From Sphingobium cyanobacteriorum (GTDB lineage: Bacteria; Pseudomonadota; Alphaproteobacteria; Sphingomonadales; Sphingomonadaceae), in NCBI RefSeq assembly GCF_030580935.1, contig NZ_JAUQOM010000001.1:496001-560000 (forward strand): 64,000 nucleotides of DNA, read 5' to 3'. Both the position numbers and the translations under genes were made by a program. Positions 9,228 to 19,452 of this stretch are shown here, piece by piece. The notes below the pieces were generated by a model. It did not search any database, had not been told where the DNA came from, and was given only the letters and a program-made list of their open reading frames with translations. Position 1 is the stretch's first letter, and the number at the start of each line of letters is the position of its first letter.

Positions 9228-9986
9228 TTAGGCTTCGGCAACGACCTCTTCGACTTCCGGCTCGGCCAGCGCGCCGAGATCGACGCCCGAAGCCTGCTGC
9301 GCACCACGGTTGCCCTTGGTGGCGGCGGCGGCGATCGCGTCGCAATAGAGGCGGATCGCGCGGCTGGCGTCGTCATTCGCCGGAACCGGGAAGGCGATGC
9401 CGTCGGGCGAGACGTTGGAATCGAGGATCGCGACGACCGGGATACCCAGCGTGTTGGCTTCCTTGATCGCCAGTTCTTCCTTGTTGGCGTCGATCACGAA
9501 CATGACATCGGGGATGCCGTTCATGTCGCGGATGCCGCCCAGCGACAGTTCCAGCTTCTCGCGCTCGCGCGTCATCTGGAGCACTTCCTTCTTGGTAAAG
9601 CCATGGGTATCGCCCGACAGCTTTTCCTCAAGGGTCTTCAGACGCTTGATCGAACCCGAAATGGTCTTCCAGTTGGTGAGCATGCCGCCCAGCCAGCGAT
9701 GGTTGACGAAATGCTGGCCCGACTTGCGGGCGGCTTCGGCGATGGGGTCCTGCGCCTGGCGCTTGGTGCCCACGAACAGCACCTTGCCGCCGGCGGCGAC
9801 GGTCGCCGAAACGAAGTCGAGCGCGCGGCCGAACAGGGGCACGGTCTGCGACAGGTCAAGGATGTGGATGCCGTTGCGCTCGCCGAAGATGTACGGCTTC
9901 ATGCGCGGGTTCCAGCGATGGGTCTGGTGGCCGAAATGGGCGCCAGCCTCGATCAATTGGTGCATGGTGACGACAGGTGCCGCCAT
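9228..9986 (-). CDS. rpsB: 30S ribosomal protein S2
   Basis: Small-subunit ribosomal protein that joins late in assembly and helps hold S1. The typical sequence blocks are [17 protein letters not shown] near the N-terminus, the [10 protein letters not shown] motif, [13 protein letters not shown] and [14 protein letters not shown]. The ATG at 9986 was chosen because AAGGAG lies 7-8 nt upstream; the ATG two codons earlier is too close to it. The protein has 252 residues with an acidic C-terminal tail. It is followed by tsf. Confidence 0.97.
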   Translation of the reverse strand: MAAPVVTMHQLIEAGAHFGHQTHRWNPRMKPYIFGERNGIHILDLSQTVPLFGRALDFVSATVAAGGKVLFVGTKRQAQDPIAEAARKSGQHFVNHRWLGGMLTNWKTISGSIKRLKTLEEKLSGDTHGFTKKEVLQMTREREKLELSLGGIRDMNGIPDVMFVIDANKEELAIKEANTLGIPVVAILDSNVSPDGIAFPVPANDDASRAIRLYCDAIAAAATKGNRGAQQASGVDLGALAEPEVEEVVAEA

Positions 9987-10091
9987 AATCATTCTCCTTC
10001 CGGTTGGCCCTCTGGGAATCAGGAACCGCGAAACTGCCTGAAAGGCGGCGCGTGGCACCGGATATGTCGATTCCCATGTGGAATGGCCGCG

Positions 10092-10120
10092 CGTTTAGAC
10101 GCGGAAAAAAGCAATTGCAA
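10092..10120 (-). promoter_or_regulatory. Candidate promoter of rpsB-tsf
   Basis: Read on the minus strand, TTGCAA and TAAACG are separated by 17 bases, about 100 nt upstream of the rpsB start. The match to the housekeeping consensus is partial, and the call is based on position and spacing only. Confidence 0.35.
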
Positions 10121-10123
10121 GGG

Positions 10124-10152
10124 TTGACGGCGTTCCACAAAGAGAACATAAG
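10124..10152 (+). promoter_or_regulatory. Candidate housekeeping promoter of the small membrane protein gene
   Basis: TTGACG and CATAAG are separated by 17 bases, about 65 nt before the plus-strand gene that starts near 10218. It is back to back with the candidate rpsB promoter in the same 230-bp divergent region. Confidence 0.35.
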
Positions 10153-10217
10153 GGGAACAGGCGGAACAAATAGGGTTAACGCCAGTTTCAACCGTCATAA
10201 TGCGCCATGCCGTGCAA

Positions 10218-10469
10218 ATGGCAAGATGGAAAGTGACCGCTATGTTCGCTCTTGTTGCCGCAGCCCTGTTTTCCGCCGCTTTCCTGCTGGCGATCGGCAC
10301 CATCGTCTGGATGTTCGCCCATTATCATGACAAGATGGTGGCCGCCCTCCAGTTCCAGCCTATCCCGCAGGATGCCCCGGTCTATCATCTGCGCGTCCGC
10401 CGCCCCCGCGTGGCGCAGCGCGCGCACAAGGCCGCCCTGCCCCTTCCGACCGGCGCGCTCGCCGCCTGA
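10218..10469 (+). CDS. Small single-pass membrane protein, function unknown
   Basis: A protein of about 83 residues with one clear transmembrane segment (FALVAAALFSAAFLLAIGTI), followed by a short basic, Pro- and Arg-rich cytoplasmic or periplasmic tail. Three in-frame ATGs are possible (10200, 10218, 10242). The last has the best purine-rich upstream sequence (GGAAAG), while the middle one is used here. I do not recognise the family. Support comes from the normal coding composition, the convincing membrane segment and a candidate upstream promoter. Confidence 0.55.
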   Translation: MARWKVTAMFALVAAALFSAAFLLAIGTIVWMFAHYHDKMVAALQFQPIPQDAPVYHLRVRRPRVAQRAHKAALPLPTGALAA

Positions 10470-10492
10470 CGCTCTTTCCGCCTGAGGAAAGC

Positions 10493-11287
10493 TCAGGCGG
10501 GGTCAATCACCGCCGCGGCCGCGTCGCGCTGCCGCCGCACCTTGGCGTAGGACAGCATCCCGAACGGAATGAGCGCGATATAGCCCGCGCACAGGATCAG
10601 CAGGGTCAGCCAGGGGTCCGTCACCAGCAGCGCCGCCATCAGGCCCGCCACCGCAATCGCCTCCAGCCGGATACGCTTGCGCAGGCGCAGCGCGGACCAG
10701 CTATAGGTGGCGATATTGGAGATCATCAGGAAGGCGCAGAAAGCGGTCCAGGGGGCCACGACATACCATGCGCGGAAAATCTCCTGCCCCGACACGAGCC
10801 AGAGATAGAGCGGCACGAAGGCGAGGCCCGCGCCCGCCGGGGCCGGCACCCCGGTCAGGAAGCCGGCGGATTTGTGCGGCTGAACGTCGACATCGATATT
10901 GGCGTTGAAGCGCGCGAGGCGCAGCGCGCAGGACAGCGCATGGGCGAGCGCGAAAATCCAGCCGAATTTCGGCATGGCGTGCAACGACCAGAGATAGAGG
11001 ATCAGCGCGGGCGCCACGCCGAACGCGATCGAATCGGACAGCGAATCCAGTTCCGCGCCGAACCGGCTCTCCCCCCGGAGCAGCCGGGCGATGCGGCCAT
11101 CCAGCCCATCCAGAACGCCCGCGAACAGGATGGACAGCACCGCCCGCTCCCACTCGCCCGAAATGCCGTAGCGCACCCCGGTCAGGCCGAAACAGAGCGC
11201 CATCGCCGTCACCGCATTGGGCGCCAGCATCCGCAGCGTAATCCCCCGGCGCAGCCCGCGCGGGATGGCGCGCCGCTGGCGGCTCAC
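10493..11287 (-). CDS. pssA: CDP-diacylglycerol-serine O-phosphatidyltransferase
   Basis: Membrane enzyme of the CDP-alcohol phosphotransferase family that makes phosphatidylserine from CDP-diacylglycerol and serine. The family signature is seen as DGLDGRIARLL followed by GAELDSLSD, which carries the metal-binding Asp residues, near residues 60-85. Several transmembrane helices follow. The start is a GTG; the basic N-terminal stretch before LRMLAPNAVTA is typical of alphaproteobacterial PssA. It lies 82 nt after psd, whose product decarboxylates its product, so the two likely form one transcription unit. Confidence 0.94.
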   Translation of the reverse strand: MSRQRRAIPRGLRRGITLRMLAPNAVTAMALCFGLTGVRYGISGEWERAVLSILFAGVLDGLDGRIARLLRGESRFGAELDSLSDSIAFGVAPALILYLWSLHAMPKFGWIFALAHALSCALRLARFNANIDVDVQPHKSAGFLTGVPAPAGAGLAFVPLYLWLVSGQEIFRAWYVVAPWTAFCAFLMISNIATYSWSALRLRKRIRLEAIAVAGLMAALLVTDPWLTLLILCAGYIALIPFGMLSYAKVRRQRDAAAAVIDPA

Positions 11288-11369
11288 AGGCTGCGTCCGA
11301 TTATGGCGGACGCGGTTGCGGCCTTCGCGGGGACATCGCCCAGCCGGGCATCATGGAGCAGCGCAACAA

Positions 11370-12110
11370 TCACTGCGCGATGCCCGCCACCACCCGGCGA
11401 TCGCCGATCTGGCCCAGAATCGTTTCGCCCGCGACCGTCCGCTGGCCCAGGATCACGCGCGGCGCGGTACCGGCGGGCAGATAGACATCGACACGGCTGC
11501 CGAAACGGATCAGGCCGATGCGCTGCCCTGCCGCAACCATGTCGCCCGGCTTGACGAAGGGCACGATGCGCCGCGCGACCAGACCCGCGATCTGGGTGAA
11601 GCCGATGCGCACGCCGTCATGCCGTTCGACCAGGATATGCTGGCGCTCATTATCCTCGCTCGCCTTGTCCAGGTCCGCGTTCAGGAACTTGCCCGAAATA
11701 TAGACGACCGACCGGATCGTGCCGCCGATGGGGGTACGGTTGATATGGACATCGAACACGCTCATGAAAATCGATACGCGGATCAGCGGCTGGTCGCCCA
11801 GGCCGTTGGGCCCGGCCATCTCGCGCGGCGGCGGCACGCGCTGGATCAGCGTCACCAGCCCGTCGGCGGGCGCGATGATCGCGCCATCATCCTGCGGGAC
11901 GGCGCGCACGGGATCACGGAAGAAAGCAAAGACCCAGATCGTCACGATCAGCATCAGCCAGCCGATGATCTCCCACCCCAGCAGGAACAGGATGCCGGTG
12001 ATCGCAACCGCAATCAGACCGAACTTCATCCCCTCCGGGTGCACCGAAGGAAAGCGCCATTTGACATTGCCGCCTGCGGCAATCGTGATTTCGTCATTGT
12101 CCATGGCCAT
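11370..12110 (-). CDS. psd: Phosphatidylserine decarboxylase (short, PSD-A type)
   Basis: Pyruvoyl-dependent enzyme that converts phosphatidylserine to phosphatidylethanolamine at the inner membrane. A hydrophobic segment lies near residues 25-60. [16 protein letters not shown] holds the conserved His, and the C-terminal RFGSRVD is the self-cleavage site, where the Ser becomes the pyruvoyl group. The length of about 246 residues fits the short class found in alphaproteobacteria. Two start codons (12110 and 12104) are possible and neither has a good ribosome-binding site. It precedes pssA. Confidence 0.94.
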   Translation of the reverse strand: MAMDNDEITIAAGGNVKWRFPSVHPEGMKFGLIAVAITGILFLLGWEIIGWLMLIVTIWVFAFFRDPVRAVPQDDGAIIAPADGLVTLIQRVPPPREMAGPNGLGDQPLIRVSIFMSVFDVHINRTPIGGTIRSVVYISGKFLNADLDKASEDNERQHILVERHDGVRIGFTQIAGLVARRIVPFVKPGDMVAAGQRIGLIRFGSRVDVYLPAGTAPRVILGQRTVAGETILGQIGDRRVVAGIAQ

Positions 12111-12265
12111 CGTCTTTAGGGAGAGACTGATGCCGTGACAACGACCGATCCCGGCCAAGGCTCCACCACAGGGCAGATAACTGGCCGTGGATGGTTGAAC
12201 ATTGGCGTCGCTTTGCCTAGGGCGTGCCCATATTCCACCCAGCAAGAAGAAGGCAAACAGGCGCT

Positions 12266-13486
12266 ATGGCCAAGATCAAGGTGAAAAACCCCGTCGTGGA
12301 GATCGACGGCGACGAAATGACCCGGATCATCTGGGAATGGATCCGTGAGCGCCTGATCCTCCCCTATCTCGACATCGACCTGAAATATTACGACCTGTCC
12401 GTCCAGAAGCGCGACGAGACGAACGACCAGATCACGATCGATTCCGCCAATGCGATCAAGCAATATGGCGTCGGCGTGAAATGCGCCACCATCACCCCGG
12501 ACGAACAGCGGGTCGAGGAATTCAACCTCAAGTCGATGTGGAAATCGCCCAACGGCACGATCCGCAACATCCTGGGTGGCGTGGTGTTCCGTGAACCCAT
12601 CGTCATCCGCAACGTGCCGCGCCTGGTTCCCGGCTGGACCGACCCGATCGTCATCGGCCGCCATGCCTTTGGCGACCAGTATCGCGCGACCGACTTCCTG
12701 GTCCCCGGTCCCGGCAAGCTGCGGATGGTGTGGGACGGCGAGAATGGCGAGAAGATCGAGAAGGAGGTTTTCGACTTCCCCAGCGCCGGTGTCGCCATGG
12801 GCATGTACAATCTGGACGATTCGATCCGCGATTTCGCGCGCGCCAGCATGAACTACGCCCTTGGCCGCGGCTGGCCGCTCTATCTGTCGACCAAGAACAC
12901 CATCCTCAAAGCCTATGACGGCCGTTTCAAGGATCTGTTCCAGCAGGTGTTCGACACCGAATTCGCCGACCAGTTCAAGGCCGCCGGCATCGTCTATGAG
13001 CATCGCCTGATCGACGACATGGTTGCCTCCGCGCTCAAATGGAGCGGCAAGTTCGTGTGGGCGTGCAAAAATTATGACGGCGATGTTCAGTCGGACACCG
13101 TGGCGCAGGGCTTCGGCTCGCTCGGCCTCATGACCTCGGTTCTGCTGTCGCCCGATGGCAAGACGGTGGAAGCCGAAGCCGCGCACGGCACCGTCACCCG
13201 CCACTATCGCCAGCACCAGCAGGGCAAGGCGACCTCGACCAACCCGATCGCCTCGATCTTTGCCTGGACTCAGGGGCTGGCCTATCGCGGCAAGTTCGAC
13301 GACACGCCCGACGTCACCAAGTTCGCCGAAACGCTGGAGCGCGTGTGCATCCAGACCGTCGAGGACGGCGCGATGACCAAGGATCTGGCGCTGCTGATCG
13401 GCCCGGAACAGGCGTGGATGACCACGGAGCAGTTCTTCGAACAAATCCGCGTCAATCTGGAAGCGGAAATGGCAAAGTGGGCGTAA
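12266..13486 (+). CDS. icd: NADP-dependent isocitrate dehydrogenase
   Basis: Oxidatively decarboxylates isocitrate to 2-oxoglutarate in the TCA cycle. It belongs to the eukaryote-like homodimeric class common in alphaproteobacteria, as shown by [13 protein letters not shown] at the N-terminus, [14 protein letters not shown], the [10 protein letters not shown] metal region and [17 protein letters not shown] near the cofactor site. The length is 406 residues. The ATG at 12266 gives the standard N-terminus MAKIKVKNP. It stands alone and is followed by a strong terminator. Confidence 0.97.
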   Translation: MAKIKVKNPVVEIDGDEMTRIIWEWIRERLILPYLDIDLKYYDLSVQKRDETNDQITIDSANAIKQYGVGVKCATITPDEQRVEEFNLKSMWKSPNGTIRNILGGVVFREPIVIRNVPRLVPGWTDPIVIGRHAFGDQYRATDFLVPGPGKLRMVWDGENGEKIEKEVFDFPSAGVAMGMYNLDDSIRDFARASMNYALGRGWPLYLSTKNTILKAYDGRFKDLFQQVFDTEFADQFKAAGIVYEHRLIDDMVASALKWSGKFVWACKNYDGDVQSDTVAQGFGSLGLMTSVLLSPDGKTVEAEAAHGTVTRHYRQHQQGKATSTNPIASIFAWTQGLAYRGKFDDTPDVTKFAETLERVCIQTVEDGAMTKDLALLIGPEQAWMTTEQFFEQIRVNLEAEMAKWA

Positions 13487-13535
13487 AAGACTGGAACTGA
13501 TTGCGGTTTCAGGCTTTCAATACGCAAACGGAACG

Positions 13536-13570
13536 AGGCGGCGCCGTGCAACCGGCGCCGCCTTTTCCTT
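13536..13570 (+). terminator. Rho-independent terminator of icd
   Basis: An 11-bp perfect stem (13536-13546 with 13553-13563), a six-base loop and a T-rich tail (TTTTCCTT), 50 nt after the icd stop. Confidence 0.85.
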
Positions 13571-13597
13571 GTGCGCAACGCCGGACGGGAGGCAGTC

Positions 13598-15211
13598 ATG
13601 ACCACAGGAACCAGAAAGCGTCTGGAGGTTCGCGCCGCGACGGCATCGGACGCGCGCGGCATCCAGCGCCTGATCGCGCGGGCCTATCCGGGCCTGCCCA
13701 ATTATTCGCTGGCCACCATTCGCGGCCAGACCAACAATTTCCCCGGCGGCTGCTTCGTCGCCCTCTATGACGACAAGGTGGTCGGCTATTGCGCCACCAT
13801 GCGCGTCAGCAAGGGCATGGCCTTTGCCAAGCATGACTGGGAGGAGATCACGGCCAACGGCTTTGGCACCCGCCACAGCGCGGCGGGCGAATGGCTTTAC
13901 GGCTATGAAATGGCGGTCGATCCCAAGCTGCGCGGCCTGCGCATCGGCCAGCGCCTCTATGACGAGCGCAAGGAACTGGCCGAGGAGCTGGACCTGCACG
14001 GCATCGTCATCGCCGGGCGGATGCCGGGCTATCTGCGCGCCAAGCGCCGGGTCAGCGGGCCGAAGGACTATCTGGACAAGGTCGTGCAGGGCAAGATCCG
14101 CGACCAGGTGATCAGCTTCCAGCTCAAGAACCAGTTCGAACCGCTGGGCGTGCTGGAAAATTATCTGCCCGAAGATCGGCAGTCGGACGGCCATGCCGCC
14201 CACCTTGTCTGGCGCAATCCCTATGTCGACCCGGACGAGGCGCCTGAAATGCGCGTGCCGCGCGGGGTGGAGAGCGTCCGCATCGCGACCTGCCAGCTCC
14301 AGGCGCGCGCGGTGCAGGATTTCGACGAATTCATCCGCAACGTCGAATATTTCGTCGATGTCGCGGCGGATTACCGTTCGGACTTCATCATCTTCCCCGA
14401 ACTCTTCACCCTGCCCCTCCTGTCCTTCGAAACCAAGAAGCTGACCCCGGTGGAGGCGATCGACAAGCTGACCGCCTACACCCCGCGCCTGACCAGAGAA
14501 CTGGGCCGGATGGCGCTGGAATATAATATCAACATCATCGGCGGATCGCACCCGACCCGCGCCGACGATGGCGACGTGCAGAATATCGCCTATGTCGCGC
14601 TGCGCGACGGGTCGATCCACACGCAGGAAAAGATCCACCCCACCCCCAACGAAGCCTTCTGGTGGAACATCAAGGGCGGCGATTCGCTCGACGTGATCCA
14701 GACCGACTGCGGGCCGATCGGCGTGCTGATCTGTTATGACAGCGAATTTCCCGAACTGGCGCGCCGTCTGGTGGACCAGGGCGCGCGGATCATCTTCGTG
14801 CCCTTCTGCACCGATTCGCGGCTCGGATACATGCGCGTGCGCTATTGCGCGCAGGCCCGCGCGATCGAAAATCAATGCTATGTCGTCATGTCCGGCAATG
14901 TCGGCAACCTGCCCAATGTCGACAATATGGACATTCAATATGCCCAGAGCGCGATCCTGACGCCCTGCGACCTGCCTTTCGCGCGCGATGGCATCGCCGC
15001 GGAATCGACAGAGAATGTCGAGACGCTGACGATGGCGGACGTGAACCTGGCCGACCTGAGCTGGGCGCGGGCCGAAGGCACGGTGCGCAACCTGCGCGAC
15101 CGGCGGTTCGACCTGTATCATATCGAATGGGACAGCAATCCCGACCACGGCCATGCGCCCAGCGGCGGGCCGGTGCCGGCCGGCGGGCATAATGCGCCGG
15201 GCGGGGGCTGA
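13598..15211 (+). CDS. Fused GNAT acetyltransferase and carbon-nitrogen hydrolase (nitrilase superfamily)
   Basis: A two-domain protein of 537 residues. Residues 1-195 form a GNAT acetyltransferase-like domain with the acetyl-CoA segment around LRGLRIGQRLYDERK. Residues 225-520 form a nitrilase-fold amidase with the catalytic Glu in IFPELF (about 268), Lys in EKIHPTPNE (about 345) and Cys in LICYDSEFPE (about 379). This fusion occurs widely in bacteria, but its substrates are not established as far as I know; an amide or omega-amidase role with linked acyl transfer is only inference. A GGGAGG lies 6-7 nt before the ATG. It is monocistronic, with a terminator 3' to it. Confidence 0.9.
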   Translation: MTTGTRKRLEVRAATASDARGIQRLIARAYPGLPNYSLATIRGQTNNFPGGCFVALYDDKVVGYCATMRVSKGMAFAKHDWEEITANGFGTRHSAAGEWLYGYEMAVDPKLRGLRIGQRLYDERKELAEELDLHGIVIAGRMPGYLRAKRRVSGPKDYLDKVVQGKIRDQVISFQLKNQFEPLGVLENYLPEDRQSDGHAAHLVWRNPYVDPDEAPEMRVPRGVESVRIATCQLQARAVQDFDEFIRNVEYFVDVAADYRSDFIIFPELFTLPLLSFETKKLTPVEAIDKLTAYTPRLTRELGRMALEYNINIIGGSHPTRADDGDVQNIAYVALRDGSIHTQEKIHPTPNEAFWWNIKGGDSLDVIQTDCGPIGVLICYDSEFPELARRLVDQGARIIFVPFCTDSRLGYMRVRYCAQARAIENQCYVVMSGNVGNLPNVDNMDIQYAQSAILTPCDLPFARDGIAAESTENVETLTMADVNLADLSWARAEGTVRNLRDRRFDLYHIEWDSNPDHGHAPSGGPVPAGGHNAPGGG

Positions 15212-15238
15212 GGGCGAAGGGGCCGGCGCAGGCGACGC

Positions 15239-15268
15239 AAAAGGGCGGACCTTGCGGCCCGCCCTTTT
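15239..15268. terminator. Bidirectional terminator between the GNAT-nitrilase gene and sdhA
   Basis: AAAAGGGCGG (15239-15248) pairs with CCGCCCTTTT (15259-15268) around a GC-rich loop. T-runs flank the stem on both strands, and two convergent genes end on either side. Confidence 0.85.
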
Positions 15269-15292
15269 CTTATGTCAGCGCTCGACGCGGCT

Positions 15293-17095
15293 TTAGTAAA
15301 CGCGCGCCTTGGGCTTCACATATTCCGCTTCGTCGGTCATCGTATAGTCGTGGACCGGCCGGTAATCGAGCGTCACCTTGCCGCCCGAACCACCCCAGCC
15401 TTCGAACCAACTGATGGTGTGCTTCATCCAGTTTTCGTCGTCGCGGTTCGGGAAATCCTCATGCGCGTGGGCGCCGCGCGATTCCTTGCGGGCGTCGGCG
15501 CCTTCCATCGTGCAGATGGCCTGGCTCATCAGGTTGTCGAGTTCCAGCGTCTCGATAAGGTCGGTGTTCCAGATCAGCGAACGGTCGCTGACCTTCACGT
15601 CCTGAAGCCGCTTGTTGACCGCCTGCATCCGGGTGACGCCTTCGGCCAGCAGCGCGCTGTCGCGGAACACGGCGGCGTGCTTCTGCATGGTGCGCTGCAT
15701 GTCGAGGCGGATGTCCGCCGTCGGCGTGCCGCCCTTGGCATTGCGATAATGGTCGAGGCGCGACAGCGCCAGGTCCGCCGCGTCGGCCGGCAGCGCCTTG
15801 TGCGGCGCGTTGGGCTTGAGATTGTCCTTGAGGAACAGGCCCGTGGCGCGGCCGAACACGACAAGGTCGATCAGCGAGTTGGAGCCAAGGCGATTGGCGC
15901 CATGGACCGACACGCAGGCCGCTTCGCCGACCGCGAACAGGCCCGGCACGATCACTTCGGGATCATCGCCCTTCTTGGTCACGACCTGGCCATGATAATT
16001 GCACGGGATGCCGCCCATATTATAGTGAACGGTCGGCGTCACGGGCAGCGGCTGGCGAGTGAGGTCCACGCCCGCGAAAATCTTGCCGCTCTCGGTGATG
16101 CCGGGCAGGCGCTCGGCCAGCACCTTGGGATCGATATGGTCGAGGTGCAGGAAGATATGATCCTTATGCTCGCCCACGCCGCGCCCTTCGCGCATTTCCA
16201 TCGCCATGGAGCGGGACACGACATCGCGCGACGCCAGATCCTTGGCCGAGGGGGCATAGCGTTCCATGAAACGCTCGCCTTCGGAATTGGTGAGGTAGCC
16301 GCCCTCCCCGCGCGCGCCTTCGGTGATCAGCACGCCCGCGCCATAGATGCCGGTCGGGTGGAACTGCACGAACTCCAGATCCTGGAGCGGCAGCCCCGCA
16401 CGCAGCACCATGCCGCCGCCGTCGCCGGTGCAGCTATGCGCCGATGTGGCCGAGAAATAGGCGCGGCCATAGCCGCCCGTCGCCAGCACGACCGCATGGG
16501 CACGGAAGCGGTGGATGCTGCCATCTTCCATACAGATGGCGATGACACCCCGGCATTCGCCATTTTCCATGATCAGGTCGATGGCGAAATATTCGATGTA
16601 GAAGTCCGCGTCATATTTCAGCGACTGCTGATAGAGCGCGTGGAGCATGGCGTGGCCGGTGCGGTCGGCCGCGGCGCAGGTGCGCTGCACTGGCGGGCCG
16701 GCGCCCATATTCTGCATGTGGCCGCCAAAGGGACGCTGATAGATGGTCCCGTCCTCGTTCCGGCTGAACGGCACGCCGGCATGTTCCAGCTCGATGACGG
16801 CGGCGGGCGCTTCGCGCACCATATATTCGATCGCGTCCTGATCGCCCAGCCAGTCGGACCCCTTGACGGTGTCATACATGTGCCAGGTCCAGTGATCGGG
16901 CGAATTATTGCCAAGGCTTGCGGCGATGCCGCCCTGCGCCGCGACGGTATGCGACCGGGTGGGGAACAGCTTGGTGATGCAGGCGGTTTTCAGGCCCGCT
17001 TCGGCGCTGCCCATGGTCGCGCGCAGGCCGGAGCCGCCCGCGCCCACGACGACCGTGTCATAGCTGTGGTCGATGATCTTATAGGCTTCGGTCAT
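15293..17095 (-). CDS. sdhA: Succinate dehydrogenase flavoprotein subunit
   Basis: FAD-carrying catalytic subunit of complex II, which oxidises succinate to fumarate at the cytoplasmic face of the inner membrane. [12 protein letters not shown] is the dinucleotide-binding loop, and the covalent FAD site is [10 protein letters not shown] with its His near residue 48. [10 protein letters not shown] and the RGEGGYLTN region hold active-site residues. The 600 residues are full length. Its ATG overlaps the sdhD stop by 4 nt. The iron-sulfur subunit sdhB does not follow: a terminator and a convergent gene come next. Confidence 0.97.
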   Translation of the reverse strand: MTEAYKIIDHSYDTVVVGAGGSGLRATMGSAEAGLKTACITKLFPTRSHTVAAQGGIAASLGNNSPDHWTWHMYDTVKGSDWLGDQDAIEYMVREAPAAVIELEHAGVPFSRNEDGTIYQRPFGGHMQNMGAGPPVQRTCAAADRTGHAMLHALYQQSLKYDADFYIEYFAIDLIMENGECRGVIAICMEDGSIHRFRAHAVVLATGGYGRAYFSATSAHSCTGDGGGMVLRAGLPLQDLEFVQFHPTGIYGAGVLITEGARGEGGYLTNSEGERFMERYAPSAKDLASRDVVSRSMAMEMREGRGVGEHKDHIFLHLDHIDPKVLAERLPGITESGKIFAGVDLTRQPLPVTPTVHYNMGGIPCNYHGQVVTKKGDDPEVIVPGLFAVGEAACVSVHGANRLGSNSLIDLVVFGRATGLFLKDNLKPNAPHKALPADAADLALSRLDHYRNAKGGTPTADIRLDMQRTMQKHAAVFRDSALLAEGVTRMQAVNKRLQDVKVSDRSLIWNTDLIETLELDNLMSQAICTMEGADARKESRGAHAHEDFPNRDDENWMKHTISWFEGWGGSGGKVTLDYRPVHDYTMTDEAEYVKPKARVY

Positions 17096-17484
17096 GGCTT
17101 GACGACCCCGATGAAGGCGATCTTGGCGATCGCGAAAACGCCTGCGGCCGCGCCGCCAAAGGCATAGAAGTTGAGCAGCAGCATGGAGAAGAAGGCCAGG
17201 CCCTTGTCATGGACATAATCCTCCAGCATCACCTGCATGCCCAGGCGCAGGTGCCAGAAGATGCTGACGATCATCAGCATCATCGGCACCGCGACCAGCG
17301 GGTTGGCGATCCAGTTGACGACACTTTCATAATCCAGCCCCGGCAGGCTCAGCAGGCTGAAAATCAGCCAGAGAACCAGCAGCAGATTGCCAACGGCGGT
17401 ATAGCGCTGCGTCAGCCAGTGATGCGCGCCATGCCTGGCGGAGCCAAGGCCGCGGACGCGGCCGATACCAGTACCTGTACCCAT
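17092..17484 (-). CDS. sdhD: Succinate dehydrogenase membrane anchor subunit
   Basis: Small hydrophobic subunit that anchors complex II and helps form the haem and ubiquinone site. The 130 residues include three membrane helices; [11 protein letters not shown] before the first helix, and [18 protein letters not shown] with its His, are typical of the family. It overlaps sdhC at its start and sdhA at its end, so the three genes form one coupled unit. Confidence 0.94.
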   Translation of the reverse strand: MGTGTGIGRVRGLGSARHGAHHWLTQRYTAVGNLLLVLWLIFSLLSLPGLDYESVVNWIANPLVAVPMMLMIVSIFWHLRLGMQVMLEDYVHDKGLAFFSMLLLNFYAFGGAAAGVFAIAKIAFIGVVKP

Positions 17485-17879
17485 CAGAGCGCCTTTCCGA
17501 AGATGATGAGCCAGACAAAGCCGGTCACGAGCAGCGAAGCCACGAAGGTCGCGATCGACCAGCTTTTGTTGCTCCGCAGCTCATAGCCCGCGCCCATATC
17601 GAGCACGAAGTGCCGCAGGCCCGAAAAGAGATGCTGGAAAAAGAACCAGGTCAGGCCGATCATCACCAGATAGCCGACCGGCGATGTCGCGCACTTTACG
17701 AAGGTCGCATAGGCTTCCGGCCCGGTCGCGGCCGCCATCAGCCACCAGATGAGGCCGAGCGCGCCGGCGGTCGCCAGGCCATTGCCCGTCACGCGGTGCA
17801 TGATGGACACGGCCATCGCCGGTCCCCATTTCCAGATCGTCAAATGCGGCGAGAGTGGCCGGCTGGTGGATCGCGCCAT
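17484..17879 (-). CDS. sdhC: Succinate dehydrogenase cytochrome b556 subunit
   Basis: Haem-binding membrane subunit of complex II. RPLSPHLTIWKWG and SIMHRVTGNGL form the conserved N-terminal block whose Ser and Arg line the quinone site. The His of SGLRHFVLDMG is the probable haem ligand. It has three membrane helices in 131 residues. It is the first gene of the sdhCDA unit, whose promoter must lie in the 200-bp gap shared with the chemoreceptor gene at 18079. Confidence 0.95.
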   Translation of the reverse strand: MARSTSRPLSPHLTIWKWGPAMAVSIMHRVTGNGLATAGALGLIWWLMAAATGPEAYATFVKCATSPVGYLVMIGLTWFFFQHLFSGLRHFVLDMGAGYELRSNKSWSIATFVASLLVTGFVWLIIFGKAL

Positions 17880-18078
17880 GTCTAACCCTGTCCCTGATAC
17901 GTGTCCCTGAGTCCCGTCCCCTTAAGAGCGAACAGGCGACAGGGCAAGCAGCGGAAAGCAACAGCAAAGCCATGGTCGCTTTCCTGCCTGCGGCCATGTG
18001 CGCATAAGAAGTGATTAACCAACCCGCGCTAAAGAGGACGGTGAACCCGAACACGTCATCAGCAAGGGCCTTTCCTTC

Positions 18079-19413
18079 ATGCCGTCCACCACCTCCTCTG
18101 CCATTGCGACATCGGACTATCTGGCGGAAATCGACCCCACCGGCGCAATTGCGCGGGCCGCGCGCGAAATCGGTGACATGGCCGGCGACGAAATTGCGGC
18201 TATCGGCGCGATCTTCTTCACCACCTACATGCGTGAAACCGGGCTGCAACAAAGGCTGGCCGCGACGATCATCAGCCGGATCGAATCCGAATCCGGGAAA
18301 TATGCGCAGGAAAAGCTGCTGCACTTTGGGGAAGGCCGCTGGGCCACGTCCGCTGCCGATTGCGTCCGCCATGCGCGCAAGCATGGCGTATCGGTCGGCG
18401 CCGTGCTCACCGCCGTCGCTGCCGCCAATGAACATATCTGTGATGTGATCTGGGACCGTTGCCGGGACGATGACGCCCGCTGCAAGCGGTTGATACGCAC
18501 CATGCTGCAAATCGCGATGATCGATTCGGGATTCATGAGCAATGTCCTGGCCAGCGACCAGGCCGAAAGCCAGCGCGCCGAACGGCAGCGTTATGGCACC
18601 CTGTTCGAACAGCGGATCGTCGGCGAAATCGACGGTGCATCGAAACTGGGCGAATCACTGCGCGAGCAGGCCAAGGATGCGTCGGCCGCGACGCGCGGGA
18701 TGCTGGGCAAGGCGTCCGAAGTCGCCGCCGCCGCCGAACAATCCGCCCTGGCGATGCGTGAAGCCGCCCGCACCTCCGCCGGCCTCATCCGCGCGATCGA
18801 GGACGCCCGCACCGAAGTGGAAAGCGCCGCCGAAGTCGCGCAGCGCGCCTCCGCCCAGTCGGGCGACGCGGTATCGATGTCCGCCACCCTGTCCGACCAT
18901 GCCAAGTCGATCGAATCGATCCTGGGCCTGATCCGCGACATTGCCGGGCAGACCAATCTGCTGGCCCTCAACGCCACGATCGAGGCGGCGCGGGCCGGCG
19001 ACGCCGGGCGCGGCTTTGCTGTCGTCGCGCAGGAAGTGAAGAGCCTGGCCAACCAGACCGCCCGCGCCACGGACGAGATCGCCGGCAAGATCGCGGACAT
19101 TCAGGCGTCCACCCGCCAGTCGGTGGAAACCAATGAACGCATCCGCGATACCGTGGGCGAAGTACGGGCCAGCGCCGAACGCATCCGCCACGCCATGGAC
19201 GCGCAGGCGCAGACCGTCACCATGATCACCGCCGCGGTCGACGAAACCGCACTGGCCGCCGATTCGATGTCGACCACCATTTCGGCGATCCGGCAGGACA
19301 CCGAAATCGTGGCATCGGAAATCGACCAGCTCGAACGGGGCTTCGTCAGCGTCGAGGGCAAGCTCGCCAGCCTGCGCCACGCCTCGTCCGACTTCGGCCG
19401 GCAGGTCGCCTGA
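18079..19413 (+). CDS. Soluble methyl-accepting chemotaxis-type protein with a helical, possibly globin-coupled sensor domain
   Basis: A protein of 444 residues without membrane segments. Residues 190-440 carry the MCP signalling domain, with the hairpin tip recognisable as [17 protein letters not shown] followed by [18 protein letters not shown]. Residues 1-170 are an all-helical sensor. The segment [15 protein letters not shown] resembles the region around the proximal haem His of HemAT-type globin-coupled sensors, and AMIDSGFM could be the last globin helix, but this is inference. Such a receptor would sense a diffusible gas or redox state in the cytoplasm. No che genes are nearby. Confidence 0.85.
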   Translation: MPSTTSSAIATSDYLAEIDPTGAIARAAREIGDMAGDEIAAIGAIFFTTYMRETGLQQRLAATIISRIESESGKYAQEKLLHFGEGRWATSAADCVRHARKHGVSVGAVLTAVAAANEHICDVIWDRCRDDDARCKRLIRTMLQIAMIDSGFMSNVLASDQAESQRAERQRYGTLFEQRIVGEIDGASKLGESLREQAKDASAATRGMLGKASEVAAAAEQSALAMREAARTSAGLIRAIEDARTEVESAAEVAQRASAQSGDAVSMSATLSDHAKSIESILGLIRDIAGQTNLLALNATIEAARAGDAGRGFAVVAQEVKSLANQTARATDEIAGKIADIQASTRQSVETNERIRDTVGEVRASAERIRHAMDAQAQTVTMITAAVDETALAADSMSTTISAIRQDTEIVASEIDQLERGFVSVEGKLASLRHASSDFGRQVA

Positions 19414-19452
19414 CGCTTCCCCTCTCCCGCTGCCTGGGCTAAAGGCAGCGGG

